A DNA stretch of 9,395 bases from Parafilimonas sp. GTDB taxonomy: Bacteria > Bacteroidota > Bacteroidia > Chitinophagales > Chitinophagaceae. A program made the translations under genes and the position numbers. The stretch lies in NCBI GenBank assembly GCA_025927795.1, contig JAICKT010000166.1:1-9395 (forward strand), given 5' to 3'. Shown here one piece after another: positions 1-7,544 of the stretch (position 1 is the first letter of the stretch; the number at the start of each line of letters is the position of its first letter). The notes below the pieces were generated by a model, which had not been told where the DNA came from, searched no databases, and saw only the letters and a program-made list of their open reading frames with translations.

Positions 1-1553
1 CCTTCTGTAGTTGTATAACCCACACTGCGACCAGCATTTTTTGCGAAATGTGCAATAAGTCGTGTTGTGGTTGTTTTGCCGTTTGTACCCGTAACTGCAA
101 CTATAGGTATGCGAGAAGAAACATTATTAGGATACAACATTTTTATTACAGCTTCACCAACATTTCTTGGCGTGCCTTGTGTGGGTGCGATGTGCATGCG
201 AAAACCAGGACCAGCATTTACTTCAACCACTGCGCCTGTTTTTGCAGTGATGGGTTGTGTTATATCTTCAGCAACTATATCAATACCGCAGATGTCAAGA
301 TTGATTAAACGTGCAATGCGTTCTGCAAGAAACACATTCTGCGGATGAACCGATGCAGTAACATCTCTCGCAGTGCCACCAGTACTTAAATTAGCTGTAT
401 CTTTTAAAAACAAGACTTCGCCTTCAGGCAACACAGAATCAAGTGTTAGATTTTTGCATGCGAGTATTAATAATGTTTGCGCATCAATCTTTATTGTGGT
501 TAAAGTTTTTTCATGACCATCACCCCGTGCAGGATCGCTGTTAACTTTATCTATTAATTCTTGTATGGTGGAATGATCATCGCCTGTAATCATCGCAGGT
601 GTTCTTCTTGCAACAGCTTCGAGTTTATAATTGATTACAAGAAAACGAAAATCCATTCCCTTAATAAATTTTTCTGCAACAACTGCTTTAGAAATTTCCT
701 GTGCTTTTTTTAATGCTTTATATGCTTCTTCTTTTGTTCTGATGTTTGTTGTAATACCGCGACCCTGGTTGCCGTTAAGCGGTTTAATTACAAGTGGAAA
801 TCCAATATTTGAAATTGCTTCGGATAATTTGTCTTCATTATATACAACGCTGCCTTGAGGTACAGGTATAAAATTTTTTGCCAGCAATTGTTTTGTTGCC
901 TCTTTATCTGATGCAACGTCAACCCCCACACTACTCGTAGTGCTTCCTGTGGTTGCGTGCAATAATTTTTGATTAACACCCTGACCCAACATAATAAATG
1001 AATTATCATCAAGCCGCTTATATGGAATGCCTCTTTTTTTTGCTGCATTTAAAATAGATTGTGTGCTGGGTCCGATGCCTTCATTTTTATTTATAGCTAT
1101 CAACGCCTGTATATCTTCTTCAATATTATATGGCTGATTGTTTTTTAAAGCTTCCGCAATGTGCACCGCAGCTTTGGCAGCATAAATACCTGCGCTTTCA
1201 ATCTGGTAAGCAAACACCACATTATAAACACCTTTTTTTCCTGCAGAACGTGTACGCCCAAAACCACAAGGCATGCCGGCAAGCGATTGAATTTCCAAAG
1301 CAATATGTTCTATTACATGACCAAGCCATGTACCTTTTCGAATGCGTTCAAACAAACCGCCCGGCTTTTTTTCTGAACAACGATGTTCATATAATGATGG
1401 TATTAATGCCTGAATACGTTCCGGAAATCCATCAATTTTATTGGTGGGTTGTTCTTCTGCTTCCTGCAGGTCTAACTTCATTACAATTAACTGTTTCCTG
1501 TAGGTTGACCAGTAGTTTGGTCCGCGCAAAACTTTTACGCTAATTATTTCCAT
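1..1553 (-). CDS. cphA: Cyanophycin synthetase, N-terminal two thirds (runs off left edge)
   Basis: ATP-dependent cytoplasmic enzyme that builds multi-L-arginyl-poly-L-aspartate (cyanophycin), a nitrogen and carbon reserve. The reading frame is open from the ATG at 1553 to the window edge, giving 517 complete codons. It begins MEIISVKVLRGPNYWS, a typical CphA start. The N-terminal domain (about 1-160) contains WLGHVIEHIALEIQ. The ATP-grasp domain (about 210-470) shows the glycine-rich loop KPLNGNQGRG (257-266), the LSTGGTARDVT segment (389-399) and the metal/ATP-binding stretch EVNAGPGFRMH (444-454). The Mur-ligase-like domain starts near 480 with the P-loop GTNGKTTT (489-496). These two ATP sites are known to add Asp and Arg respectively in this family. 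The Mur catalytic part and C-terminus lie outside the window, so completeness cannot be judged. No Shine-Dalgarno is visible before the ATG, as is usual in Bacteroidota. Identification is secure; whether it is the major CphA or a second paralogue (often adjacent in this phylum) is open. Confidence 0.95.
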   Translation of the reverse strand, partial: MEIISVKVLRGPNYWSTYRKQLIVMKLDLQEAEEQPTNKIDGFPERIQALIPSLYEHRCSEKKPGGLFERIRKGTWLGHVIEHIALEIQSLAGMPCGFGRTRSAGKKGVYNVVFAYQIESAGIYAAKAAVHIAEALKNNQPYNIEEDIQALIAINKNEGIGPSTQSILNAAKKRGIPYKRLDDNSFIMLGQGVNQKLLHATTGSTTSSVGVDVASDKEATKQLLAKNFIPVPQGSVVYNEDKLSEAISNIGFPLVIKPLNGNQGRGITTNIRTKEEAYKALKKAQEISKAVVAEKFIKGMDFRFLVINYKLEAVARRTPAMITGDDHSTIQELIDKVNSDPARGDGHEKTLTTIKIDAQTLLILACKNLTLDSVLPEGEVLFLKDTANLSTGGTARDVTASVHPQNVFLAERIARLINLDICGIDIVAEDITQPITAKTGAVVEVNAGPGFRMHIAPTQGTPRNVGEAVIKMLYPNNVSSRIPIVAVTGTNGKTTTTRLIAHFAKNAGRSVGYTTTE

Positions 1554-1731
1554 AAAGGGTTATTATTAATATAAGTACTGGTGGCTAATAGCAATCATAT
1601 TTAGAAATAACGGTATAGTTTCTTCTATCAAAATTGTGCCAGCAATAACTTTAAATTTGTTTGTGTAAATACTTAAAAAGGCTGTAGTTTATACCATGAA
1701 GATTGATGAAAGAAATACACGTTTTCATAAC

Positions 1732-1750
1732 TAATTATAGAATATAATTA
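1732..1750. repeat. AT-only inverted repeat downstream of the acidic protein gene
   Basis: TAATTATA (1732-1739), loop GAA, then TATAATTA (1743-1750) form a perfect 8-bp inverted repeat. It is followed at 1752-1763 by the 12-bp palindrome GAATAATTATTC, which overlaps the stop codon of the acidic protein gene (1758-1760). Its position just past a minus-strand stop would suit a weak terminator, but the stem has no G or C pairs and may simply reflect AT-rich DNA. The rest of 1554-1757, the leader of cphA, shows nothing I can name. Confidence 0.25.
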
Positions 1751-1757
1751 AGAATAA

Positions 1758-2087
1758 TTATTCACTTAATTCTTCATGATCATCTTCGTCTTCAGTTTCC
1801 CAATCGATATCATCCGCTTCTTCCGGTGTAAGATCATTTTGTTCAAGATCATCTTCATCCAAGGGTGGTGTATTATCTTCCTCAGAATCTTGTTCATCTA
1901 AACCAGAAACATTGTCGTCTTCGGTATCTTCATCTGTTTCATCAAATTCATCTTCCTGTTCATCCTCGCCATCTTCATCGCCACCAGGTAAATAATTGCT
2001 TTGTAAAACTTCAGTTTCTGAACCTAAATTATTTTTCTCTGTTGTAACTGCTTGTTTGGTTCGCAGTATGTTTTCATTTGTTAGCAT
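1758..2087 (-). CDS. Small highly acidic protein of unknown function
   Basis: I do not recognise this 109-residue protein. About the first 35 residues (MLTNENILRTKQAVTTEK...) are of mixed composition with several Lys/Arg. From about residue 36 it turns into an almost uninterrupted acidic tail, with runs such as DEDGEDEQEDEFDETDED. I count 47 Asp or Glu residues in total. There is no signal peptide, membrane segment or cysteine, and the tail is likely to be disordered. I chose the ATG at 2087. An in-frame GTG at 2126 would add 13 residues and has AGAGG six bases before it, so it remains possible. Codon use looks like the neighbours. It lies 204 bases upstream of cphA on the same strand, which allows co-transcription but does not prove it. 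The low-complexity tail makes a spurious frame possible, but the conserved-looking basic head, the absence of stops and the acidic bias in this frame favour a real gene. Confidence 0.6.
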   Translation of the reverse strand: MLTNENILRTKQAVTTEKNNLGSETEVLQSNYLPGGDEDGEDEQEDEFDETDEDTEDDNVSGLDEQDSEEDNTPPLDEDDLEQNDLTPEEADDIDWETEDEDDHEELSE

Positions 2088-2293
2088 ATTTTTTATTTTA
2101 GGATTGATAATACTTGCACTTAACACAAAACCTCTGCCATCCTTTTAAAAAATTGCTTTAGAAGCTTATAAATTGTAAACGGTAACATTTTTTACTTGTG
2201 AACGTTATAACAAATCATTTGCACAATAAAGAAAATGAAATACGAGTGTTTTCGTTATTCCGTAACATTTATTAACAACTGAATGCCTGAATA

Positions 2294-2563
2294 ATGACTG
2301 ACTTTAAAAACCAACATCAGGCAGTAAGCAGTGTGATTGAATTTTATCGGGGTAGCGGTTATGAGGAAACTGTACTTACCGCCTTACAAGAAATGCTTGT
2401 TAAACACATGCAGCATAGAAATAATTATGATGAGCTTGCTATATTTCTTGATGAAAGATTGCAGGCAAAGGGTGTGCATTATGACAGTGCAAATATTTAT
2501 TTATTAATGATGAATGCTTTACTTAAGGCATCTGAATATAATAATGAGAAAACTTTTGATTGA
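2294..2563 (+). CDS. Small hypothetical protein (89 residues)
   Basis: Unrecognised. The sequence (MTDFKNQHQAVSSVIEFYRG...) is soluble and predicted by eye to be mostly alpha-helical, with amphipathic stretches around IEFYRGSGYEETVLTALQEM and YDSANIYLLMMNALLKASEY. No signal peptide, membrane helix, cysteine or metal motif is visible. The ATG at 2294 is the only reasonable start; an in-frame TAA (2291-2293) lies directly before it. No Shine-Dalgarno is present. It is divergent from the acidic protein gene across a 207-base gap (2088-2293) in which I found no convincing promoter box. It ends 86 bases before the propeller sensor gene on the same strand, so it could share a transcript with it, although a separate promoter candidate lies in that gap. 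Composition matches a real coding region of this genome. Confidence 0.6.
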   Translation: MTDFKNQHQAVSSVIEFYRGSGYEETVLTALQEMLVKHMQHRNNYDELAIFLDERLQAKGVHYDSANIYLLMMNALLKASEYNNEKTFD

Positions 2564-2620
2564 GCGGCAGATATCTCCTGTAACAATACCGGAACTACAC
2601 GCATAATTTTTAGGTAGCAA

Positions 2621-2652
2621 TGTGAGAAGTTAACTTACATTTATTAAATTTG
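2621..2652 (+). promoter_or_regulatory. Candidate Bacteroidota-type promoter for the propeller sensor
   Basis: TAAATTTG at 2645-2652 matches the Bacteroidota -7 consensus TAnnTTTG exactly. TGTG at 2621-2624, 20 bases upstream, matches three of four bases of the -33 TTTG element. Transcription would begin near 2659. That would make the first TTG of the downstream frame (2650) part of the promoter and favour the TTG at 2671 as start. This is a motif match only; such boxes also occur by chance in AT-rich DNA. Confidence 0.35.
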
Positions 2653-5600
2653 GCGATTATAATTACCGATTTGCGCTTTATACTGCTTCTTATTTTTTCA
2701 ACTTTTGCTACTCTATATTTAACTGCACAGCAGCAGTATCTTTTTTCTCATTTGCATTCCCGCGATGGTTTGGCATCCGAAATTGTAAACGCAGTACAAC
2801 AAGATGAAAAAGGTTTTATCTGGATTGCCAGCAACAACGGTTTGCAGCGTTACGATGGTAAAAATTTTCTCACATTTCAGCATAAAGAAGGCGATAAAAA
2901 TTCGTTGCCATATAGCCGAATTACATGGCTAAAAAAAGATTCGCGCAACAGGTTGTGGCTTTTAATAGAAGACAATAGAATTGGTTACTTCAATACAAAT
3001 AATTTTAGTTTTCACGAAGTGCCAATACGTACATCAGCAGATGATTTGCACAAATTAGATGGGCGTTTATTTATAGATTCTTTAGGGAATATAATATTCA
3101 TGTTAAGTACCGGCGGAATTTATACTTACAATGAACAGCACGATGAATTTGCATCTTCGTATAATCCATTTACATTACCCAAAAACTGGGCACCTATCTG
3201 GCTTGCTTATAATCATCAATATAAAACTTATTGGATAACCTGCGATTCAGGGTTGGTAAAATATAATGTAAAAAAGAAAACGCTTTCTTATCGCAATCAT
3301 AATGCAGATAACGATTCTGTCATCAACGCTTTTTCATCTTCAAAAGTGCTGTTACAATTGTGGCAGGATAGATCAGGAATGTTTTGGCTGGTTGGCTGGG
3401 AAAAAGGTTTAGAAATTTTAAGCTACGATTCAAAAACAAATACAAAGTACGAATGGCAAAGTTCAATTTATAAACAAAACAGAGGCTGGTATTTTGAACC
3501 TACCAGTATTTATGAACAACAAAATGGTGATGTGTGGTTTACGGGTTTGAATTTGTTTGCGCGTTTTAACCGAAACAAAAATGATTTTGATTTTATGCGT
3601 GATAATTTGCCCGGTGAATTCAGCCTGCATTATGACGATATAAATTCAATATTTGAAGACCGCGAACATAACATTTGGATTTGCAGTAATAAAGGATTGT
3701 ATCGCTTCAATCCTTCGGCACAATTAATTAATACATATTTTAATCATCGTTACGATAAAGACACAACAATTTATCCAAATGTTTCAGATTTCATTCAATT
3801 AAAAAACAGAGACTTTATAGTGTGTACGTGGGGCAACGGTTTGTTTGGTTATGATTCAGCAATAAATCCTATTCACAGAAATTATCTTGATCAATCTATT
3901 CAGGTGCATGATGGAATGGTATGGTGCATTCATCAACGCAAAAATGGAGATATATGGCGCGGCATTCAAATTGGTTTCTTAAGTATTTATTTTGATTCAA
4001 CAAAAACAACAAAAGTATTTAGACCAGACATAATTAATCATAGTACAATAAGGCAAATTGAAGAAGACAGTTCGGGCGATTTATGGCTTGGTATGCAGTC
4101 TGGTTTAATTGTAAAATGGAAAGCTTCATCAAACGAATTTGTAAGGATGAATAAGTTCAGCAGCCCTGTACATCGTTTATATGTTGATAAGCAAAACAAT
4201 ATTTGGGTTTGTTTACGCAACCAGGGCGTATTTAAATTAAGCAGTGTTGATGGCAAAATTTTATCTGCTTACAGTACAACTGCACCGCAGGGAAAAAGGC
4301 TGATGCTTTCGGGAGCAAATGACATCATTCAATATAACGACAGTTTATTTTTAATAGCAAGTGGCGGTGTGAATGTGCTCAACATTCATAATAATTCTAT
4401 CCGGTTTATCGATCCAAAAAACAATACGTTTACCAATACTGTAACGAACCTTGTATTAGATAAAAATGGTGTTTTATGGATTGCTTCAGCGAGTGGATTG
4501 TACAGTATGAACATGCAAACTGAAGTAGTAACGAGATATGATGAAAGCCAGGGCATGCAACCTGCTGAAACAAATGAAGGTTCGTCTTACGTATTGAAAG
4601 ATGGAAGGATTGCCTTGGGAAGAAACCAGGATTTTATCATTTTTGATCCTGCTAAAATTAAAGCAACAAATGTTACTCCTGATGTGAGAATTACAGGTTT
4701 TAAATTGATGAATGAATCATTGCTTACTGATTCATTGTTTAAACTTTCTTCAATTGATTTTCCTTATAACACAAATGCTGTTACTATCCAGTTTTCTACA
4801 TTAACGTATCAAAATAATTACCCGATTTTTTATAAGCTGGAAGGACTTGATAAAAATTGGAAGGCTGCAGAAAACAATGAGGCTGTATATAATTATATTC
4901 CGCCAGGCACATATACCTTTCAGGTTTACGCAGAAAATACAGATGGTGTAAAAAGCAAAAAAATTACGGCACTTACATTTACAATAGCTGCTCCTTTTTG
5001 GGGAACATGGTGGTTTTATTGTTTGCTTGCATTGCTGGTAGTTGCATTATTGTTTTGGTATGATAAGGAACGCATGCAACGCAAAGCAGCATTGCAATTA
5101 ATGCGAAGTAGTATTTCAGACAACCTTCATACAGAAGTAAACAATGCTTTGCAGGATATTAATATTCTTAGTGAGATAGCAACTATTAAAGCTGACAGAG
5201 AACCTGTGCAATCTAAAAATTATATCAGCGAAATAAATTATAAAAGCCGCAACATGATAACGGTAATGGATGATATGTTATGGAGTATCAATCCTGCAAA
5301 CGATACCATGCAAAAATTTATAACAAGAGCGAAAGAATTTGCAGCTTCAATAAGTTATTCAAAAAATGCTGTTGTGAACATACAATCTGATAAGCATGTA
5401 TCAATGCTTAAACCAGATATGAAATTGCGGTATGAATTAATGATGATTTATAAAACCTCATTAAATTGGTTGGTGAATGAAATGCAATCGAAGAACACAA
5501 CTGTACAATTAAATTATATCAATAATCAATTGCAGCTAAACATGTTTGCAGATGAAGTAAACCCAAGAATGCAGGAAGTAAATATCATCGAAAAGAAATT

Positions 5601-5688
5601 AACGGAGAGAGCAGCAACAATAAATGCAGCGCTTGATGTTTTGGTTGAGGAAAACGGAACTGCAATTATTTTAAGTGTAAGAATGTAA
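2650..5688 (+). CDS. Periplasmic two-propeller sensor with Y_Y_Y domain and degenerate histidine-kinase module
   Basis: Membrane sensor of the two-component-regulator-propeller type, 1012 residues. An N-terminal signal segment (about 8-26, RFILLLIFSTFATLYLTA) leads into about 14 Reg_prop-like blades built on D-x-x-G-x-hydrophobic-W...GL..Y/F-D/N. Clear ones are at 52-70, 240-260, 337-354, 473-490 and 604-621. This suggests two seven-bladed propellers. A Y_Y_Y domain follows (about 705-781, with YKLEGLDKNW and PPGTYTFQV), then one membrane helix (783-804) and a cytoplasmic module. The helix pair is HisKA_3-like: RSSISDNLHTEVNNAL with candidate phospho-acceptor His827, and later DDMLWSINPANDT. 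The usual Asp after the His is Thr828. The C-terminal domain (about 905-1012) keeps fold-like segments and ends normally (NGTAIILSV), but the N box is reduced to TSLNW, and the G1 (DxGxG) and G2 (GxGL) motifs are absent. ATP binding is therefore doubtful. There is no fused receiver or AraC domain, so it is not a hybrid HTCS. No ATG is available; the start is TTG 2650 or, giving a neater signal peptide, TTG 2671. Confidence 0.9.
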   Translation: MAIIITDLRFILLLIFSTFATLYLTAQQQYLFSHLHSRDGLASEIVNAVQQDEKGFIWIASNNGLQRYDGKNFLTFQHKEGDKNSLPYSRITWLKKDSRNRLWLLIEDNRIGYFNTNNFSFHEVPIRTSADDLHKLDGRLFIDSLGNIIFMLSTGGIYTYNEQHDEFASSYNPFTLPKNWAPIWLAYNHQYKTYWITCDSGLVKYNVKKKTLSYRNHNADNDSVINAFSSSKVLLQLWQDRSGMFWLVGWEKGLEILSYDSKTNTKYEWQSSIYKQNRGWYFEPTSIYEQQNGDVWFTGLNLFARFNRNKNDFDFMRDNLPGEFSLHYDDINSIFEDREHNIWICSNKGLYRFNPSAQLINTYFNHRYDKDTTIYPNVSDFIQLKNRDFIVCTWGNGLFGYDSAINPIHRNYLDQSIQVHDGMVWCIHQRKNGDIWRGIQIGFLSIYFDSTKTTKVFRPDIINHSTIRQIEEDSSGDLWLGMQSGLIVKWKASSNEFVRMNKFSSPVHRLYVDKQNNIWVCLRNQGVFKLSSVDGKILSAYSTTAPQGKRLMLSGANDIIQYNDSLFLIASGGVNVLNIHNNSIRFIDPKNNTFTNTVTNLVLDKNGVLWIASASGLYSMNMQTEVVTRYDESQGMQPAETNEGSSYVLKDGRIALGRNQDFIIFDPAKIKATNVTPDVRITGFKLMNESLLTDSLFKLSSIDFPYNTNAVTIQFSTLTYQNNYPIFYKLEGLDKNWKAAENNEAVYNYIPPGTYTFQVYAENTDGVKSKKITALTFTIAAPFWGTWWFYCLLALLVVALLFWYDKERMQRKAALQLMRSSISDNLHTEVNNALQDINILSEIATIKADREPVQSKNYISEINYKSRNMITVMDDMLWSINPANDTMQKFITRAKEFAASISYSKNAVVNIQSDKHVSMLKPDMKLRYELMMIYKTSLNWLVNEMQSKNTTVQLNYINNQLQLNMFADEVNPRMQEVNIIEKKLTERAATINAALDVLVEENGTAIILSVRM

Positions 5689-5689
5689 A

Positions 5690-6463
5690 TTATTTTCCCA
5701 TCCACGTTTTAAACTCAGTTACTTTTTCACGACTCACTAAAGCTTCTTTACTATTCACAGGCTTCAATCCGAGAATTAACCTGTTACCAAAATAATCATC
5801 AATTTTTTCAATGCTGTTTACAGAAACATAAAACGATCTGCTGATGCGAAAAAAATAAGATGGGTCAATCATATCTTCAAGTTCATCCATTGTATAATCA
5901 ACTACATATTTTTTGTTGTCTTGGGTAATGAAAAAATTTAATCTTCCATCAGCAAAAAAATATGCAATGTCATTCACATCAATACTCACCAATCGCTGAC
6001 CATGCTTAACTAAAAATCTTTTTCGATATTCTTTTGGCTGTAATTTTTGCTGCAACTGTTTTACAAGATCATCCATGCTTAAAGTATTGGAAGATGAACT
6101 CTTATTTTCATTGAGTGTTTTATATTTAATTAACGCAGCTTCCAATTCTTCTTTTTGTACGGGCTTTAATAAATAATCAATGCTGTTTACTTTAAATGCT
6201 TTTAATGCAAATTCATCATAAGATGTTGTAAATATTACAGGACTTTTTACTTCAGTCAATTTAAATATTTCAAAGCTTTGCCCATCTGCTAATTCAATAT
6301 CCATCAATATTAGATCTGGTGCAGTATTTTTTTCCAGCCATTGCACGGTACTTTCAATGCTGTCAGTTTCACCTTGCACAACTGCAGTTTCATCAACAGC
6401 AGCCAATGTTTTTTTTATTTTTTTTACTGCGAGTTCTTCGTCTTCAACAATAAGAATGTTCAT
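5690..6463 (-). CDS. LytTR-family response regulator
   Basis: Cytoplasmic DNA-binding response regulator of 257 residues, of the LytR/AlgR (LytTR) type that usually partners LytS-like kinases. The receiver domain (1-120) begins MNILIVEDEELA and has every expected residue: acidic pair Glu7-Asp8, phospho-acceptor Asp55 in LILMDIEL, Thr79 and Lys100 in YLLKPV. A polar linker (about 120-145, with NKSSSSN) leads to the LytTR domain (about 150-255), seen in FLVKHGQRLVSIDVNDIAYF, RISRSFYVSVNSI and a C-terminal VSREKVTEFKTW. I chose the ATG at 6463, which starts exactly at the conserved first strand; an upstream extension in the same frame would overlap the kinase gene. It is the last gene of the operon, 16 bases after the kinase stop. 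Its stop lies one base from the stop of the convergent propeller sensor. DNA targets cannot be predicted here. Confidence 0.95.
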   Translation of the reverse strand: MNILIVEDEELAVKKIKKTLAAVDETAVVQGETDSIESTVQWLEKNTAPDLILMDIELADGQSFEIFKLTEVKSPVIFTTSYDEFALKAFKVNSIDYLLKPVQKEELEAALIKYKTLNENKSSSSNTLSMDDLVKQLQQKLQPKEYRKRFLVKHGQRLVSIDVNDIAYFFADGRLNFFITQDNKKYVVDYTMDELEDMIDPSYFFRISRSFYVSVNSIEKIDDYFGNRLILGLKPVNSKEALVSREKVTEFKTWMGK

Positions 6464-6479
6464 AGTAATTTGTTTAATA

Positions 6480-7544
6480 TTAATATTCTTCAACAATTTG
6501 TTTTGCTGCAACATCGTTCCAAACCATCGGCAGAATAACCATAAAATTGTTTTTGCCTTCAATTATTTGAAACCCGTCCTGCTTCATCAGTTTATATTTT
6601 GTACTGATATTATTTAAGCCGATATGTGTTGATTTAATATTCAATTGTTTTTTTTGAAGGTTGTTATTTACAACAAGCTTGTTTCCCGTTGTTGTAAAAA
6701 TATCTATGATCAAAGGATGTTGTTTTGAAACAATATTATGCTTCACTGCATTTTCAACCAATAATTGCAAACTCAATGATGGAACGAGGTAAGCATAAAA
6801 TTTTTTATCAATGTTAAAATTGATATGTAAGCCATCACCATATCTTGTCTTTAGTAAGCGATAATAAGACTCGATAAAATGCACTTCTTTTTCAACCGTA
6901 CTTACACTGTCTTCGTTTGTTTTTAAAAGATAACGATATACTTTGCTTAACTCATCTAAAAAGTTCTCTGCTTCGGTTTTATCTTCCTGTATTAATGATG
7001 ATAAAGTATTAAAACAATTAAAAAGAAAATGCGGATTTAATTGACTTTTTAAATTTTCAAATGCATGTTCCGTATTTAATTGCTCAAGCATTTCTTTCGC
7101 GCTTAAATTTTCTTTATATTTTTCAAGACAATACAACACTTCCCATAATGTATCAAAAACAAGATTAACAGCAAGTCCGACAAAATAACCCCAAACAAGA
7201 TCTTCACGTTGAAATGTGTAACCAAGAATATGAAACGTGTTATACACAAAAAAAATCACGAACACACTTGGCGTCATTACCAAAATATTGGTAAAAATTT
7301 TGAAGAATATTCGTTTCCCTGTTTCATTAAGTTCAGGAAATTTTTTTCGAATGAAATGATCGTATTGAATGTGAAAAAACCAGGAAACAATACCAATTGC
7401 ATACAATAAGGAAAATGAAATCAGCCAAACTCTCGTATCAAAAGCATGCTCTTTAAATAAAATGCTATTCAACACCATTACTATAACCGGCATTGAAATT
7501 AAAAAGCAATAAATCTCAACTTTATTTGGCTTTGAAAATTTCAT
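6480..7544 (-). CDS. LytS/YpdA-type sensor histidine kinase, catalytic motifs intact (kinase A)
   Basis: Inner-membrane sensor kinase of 354 residues, likely to phosphorylate the regulator encoded directly downstream. About four membrane helices fill the N-terminal part (roughly 11-30, 38-57, 80-103 and 115-138), with no extra sensory domain. The His_kinase domain carries QLNPHFLFNCFNTLSSLI with phospho-acceptor His172, then LSKVYRYLL and EVHFIESYYRLLKTRYGDG. The ATPase domain has a normal N box, LLVENAVKHN (261-270), and a G2 motif, HIGLNNISTKYKL (307-319). The G1 region reads VVNNNLQ, the relaxed form common in Bacteroidota members of this family. Its ATG overlaps the stop of the upstream paralogue as ATGA (7541-7544), pointing to translational coupling and matched amounts of the two proteins. 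The ligand is unknown; the compact membrane domain gives no hint. Confidence 0.93.
   Translation of the reverse strand: MKFSKPNKVEIYCFLISMPVIVMVLNSILFKEHAFDTRVWLISFSLLYAIGIVSWFFHIQYDHFIRKKFPELNETGKRIFFKIFTNILVMTPSVFVIFFVYNTFHILGYTFQREDLVWGYFVGLAVNLVFDTLWEVLYCLEKYKENLSAKEMLEQLNTEHAFENLKSQLNPHFLFNCFNTLSSLIQEDKTEAENFLDELSKVYRYLLKTNEDSVSTVEKEVHFIESYYRLLKTRYGDGLHINFNIDKKFYAYLVPSLSLQLLVENAVKHNIVSKQHPLIIDIFTTTGNKLVVNNNLQKKQLNIKSTHIGLNNISTKYKLMKQDGFQIIEGKNNFMVILPMVWNDVAAKQIVEEY

Noticed and set aside
48..1543. Several plus-strand open frames of 70-140 residues, and one minus-strand frame at 788-1048
   Set aside because: All lie inside the cyanophycin synthetase frame in other registers or on the other strand. 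Their translations are Cys/Phe/Leu-rich with no recognisable domain.
1652..1659. Exact TAAATTTG (-7 promoter-like) box on the plus strand upstream of cphA
   Set aside because: It points away from cphA, toward the 3' end of the minus-strand acidic gene, with no plus-strand gene for over 600 bases. The nearest TTG is only 15 bases upstream. It is probably a chance match in AT-rich DNA.
2088..2126. GTG start at 2126 for the acidic protein, preceded by AGAGG
   Set aside because: The ATG at 2087 was preferred because Shine-Dalgarno sequences are rarely used in this phylum and the added 13 residues show no special feature. It is not excluded.
2650..5688. Hybrid two-component system (HTCS) reading of the large propeller protein
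   Set aside because: The protein ends right after the degenerate ATPase domain. No receiver or AraC-type DNA-binding domain is present, and the reading frame stops cleanly at 5686-5688.
6464..6562. Longer form of the response regulator starting at 6562
   Set aside because: The extra 33 residues lie within the kinase A coding sequence, and the receiver domain starts exactly at the ATG at 6463 (MNILIVEDE).
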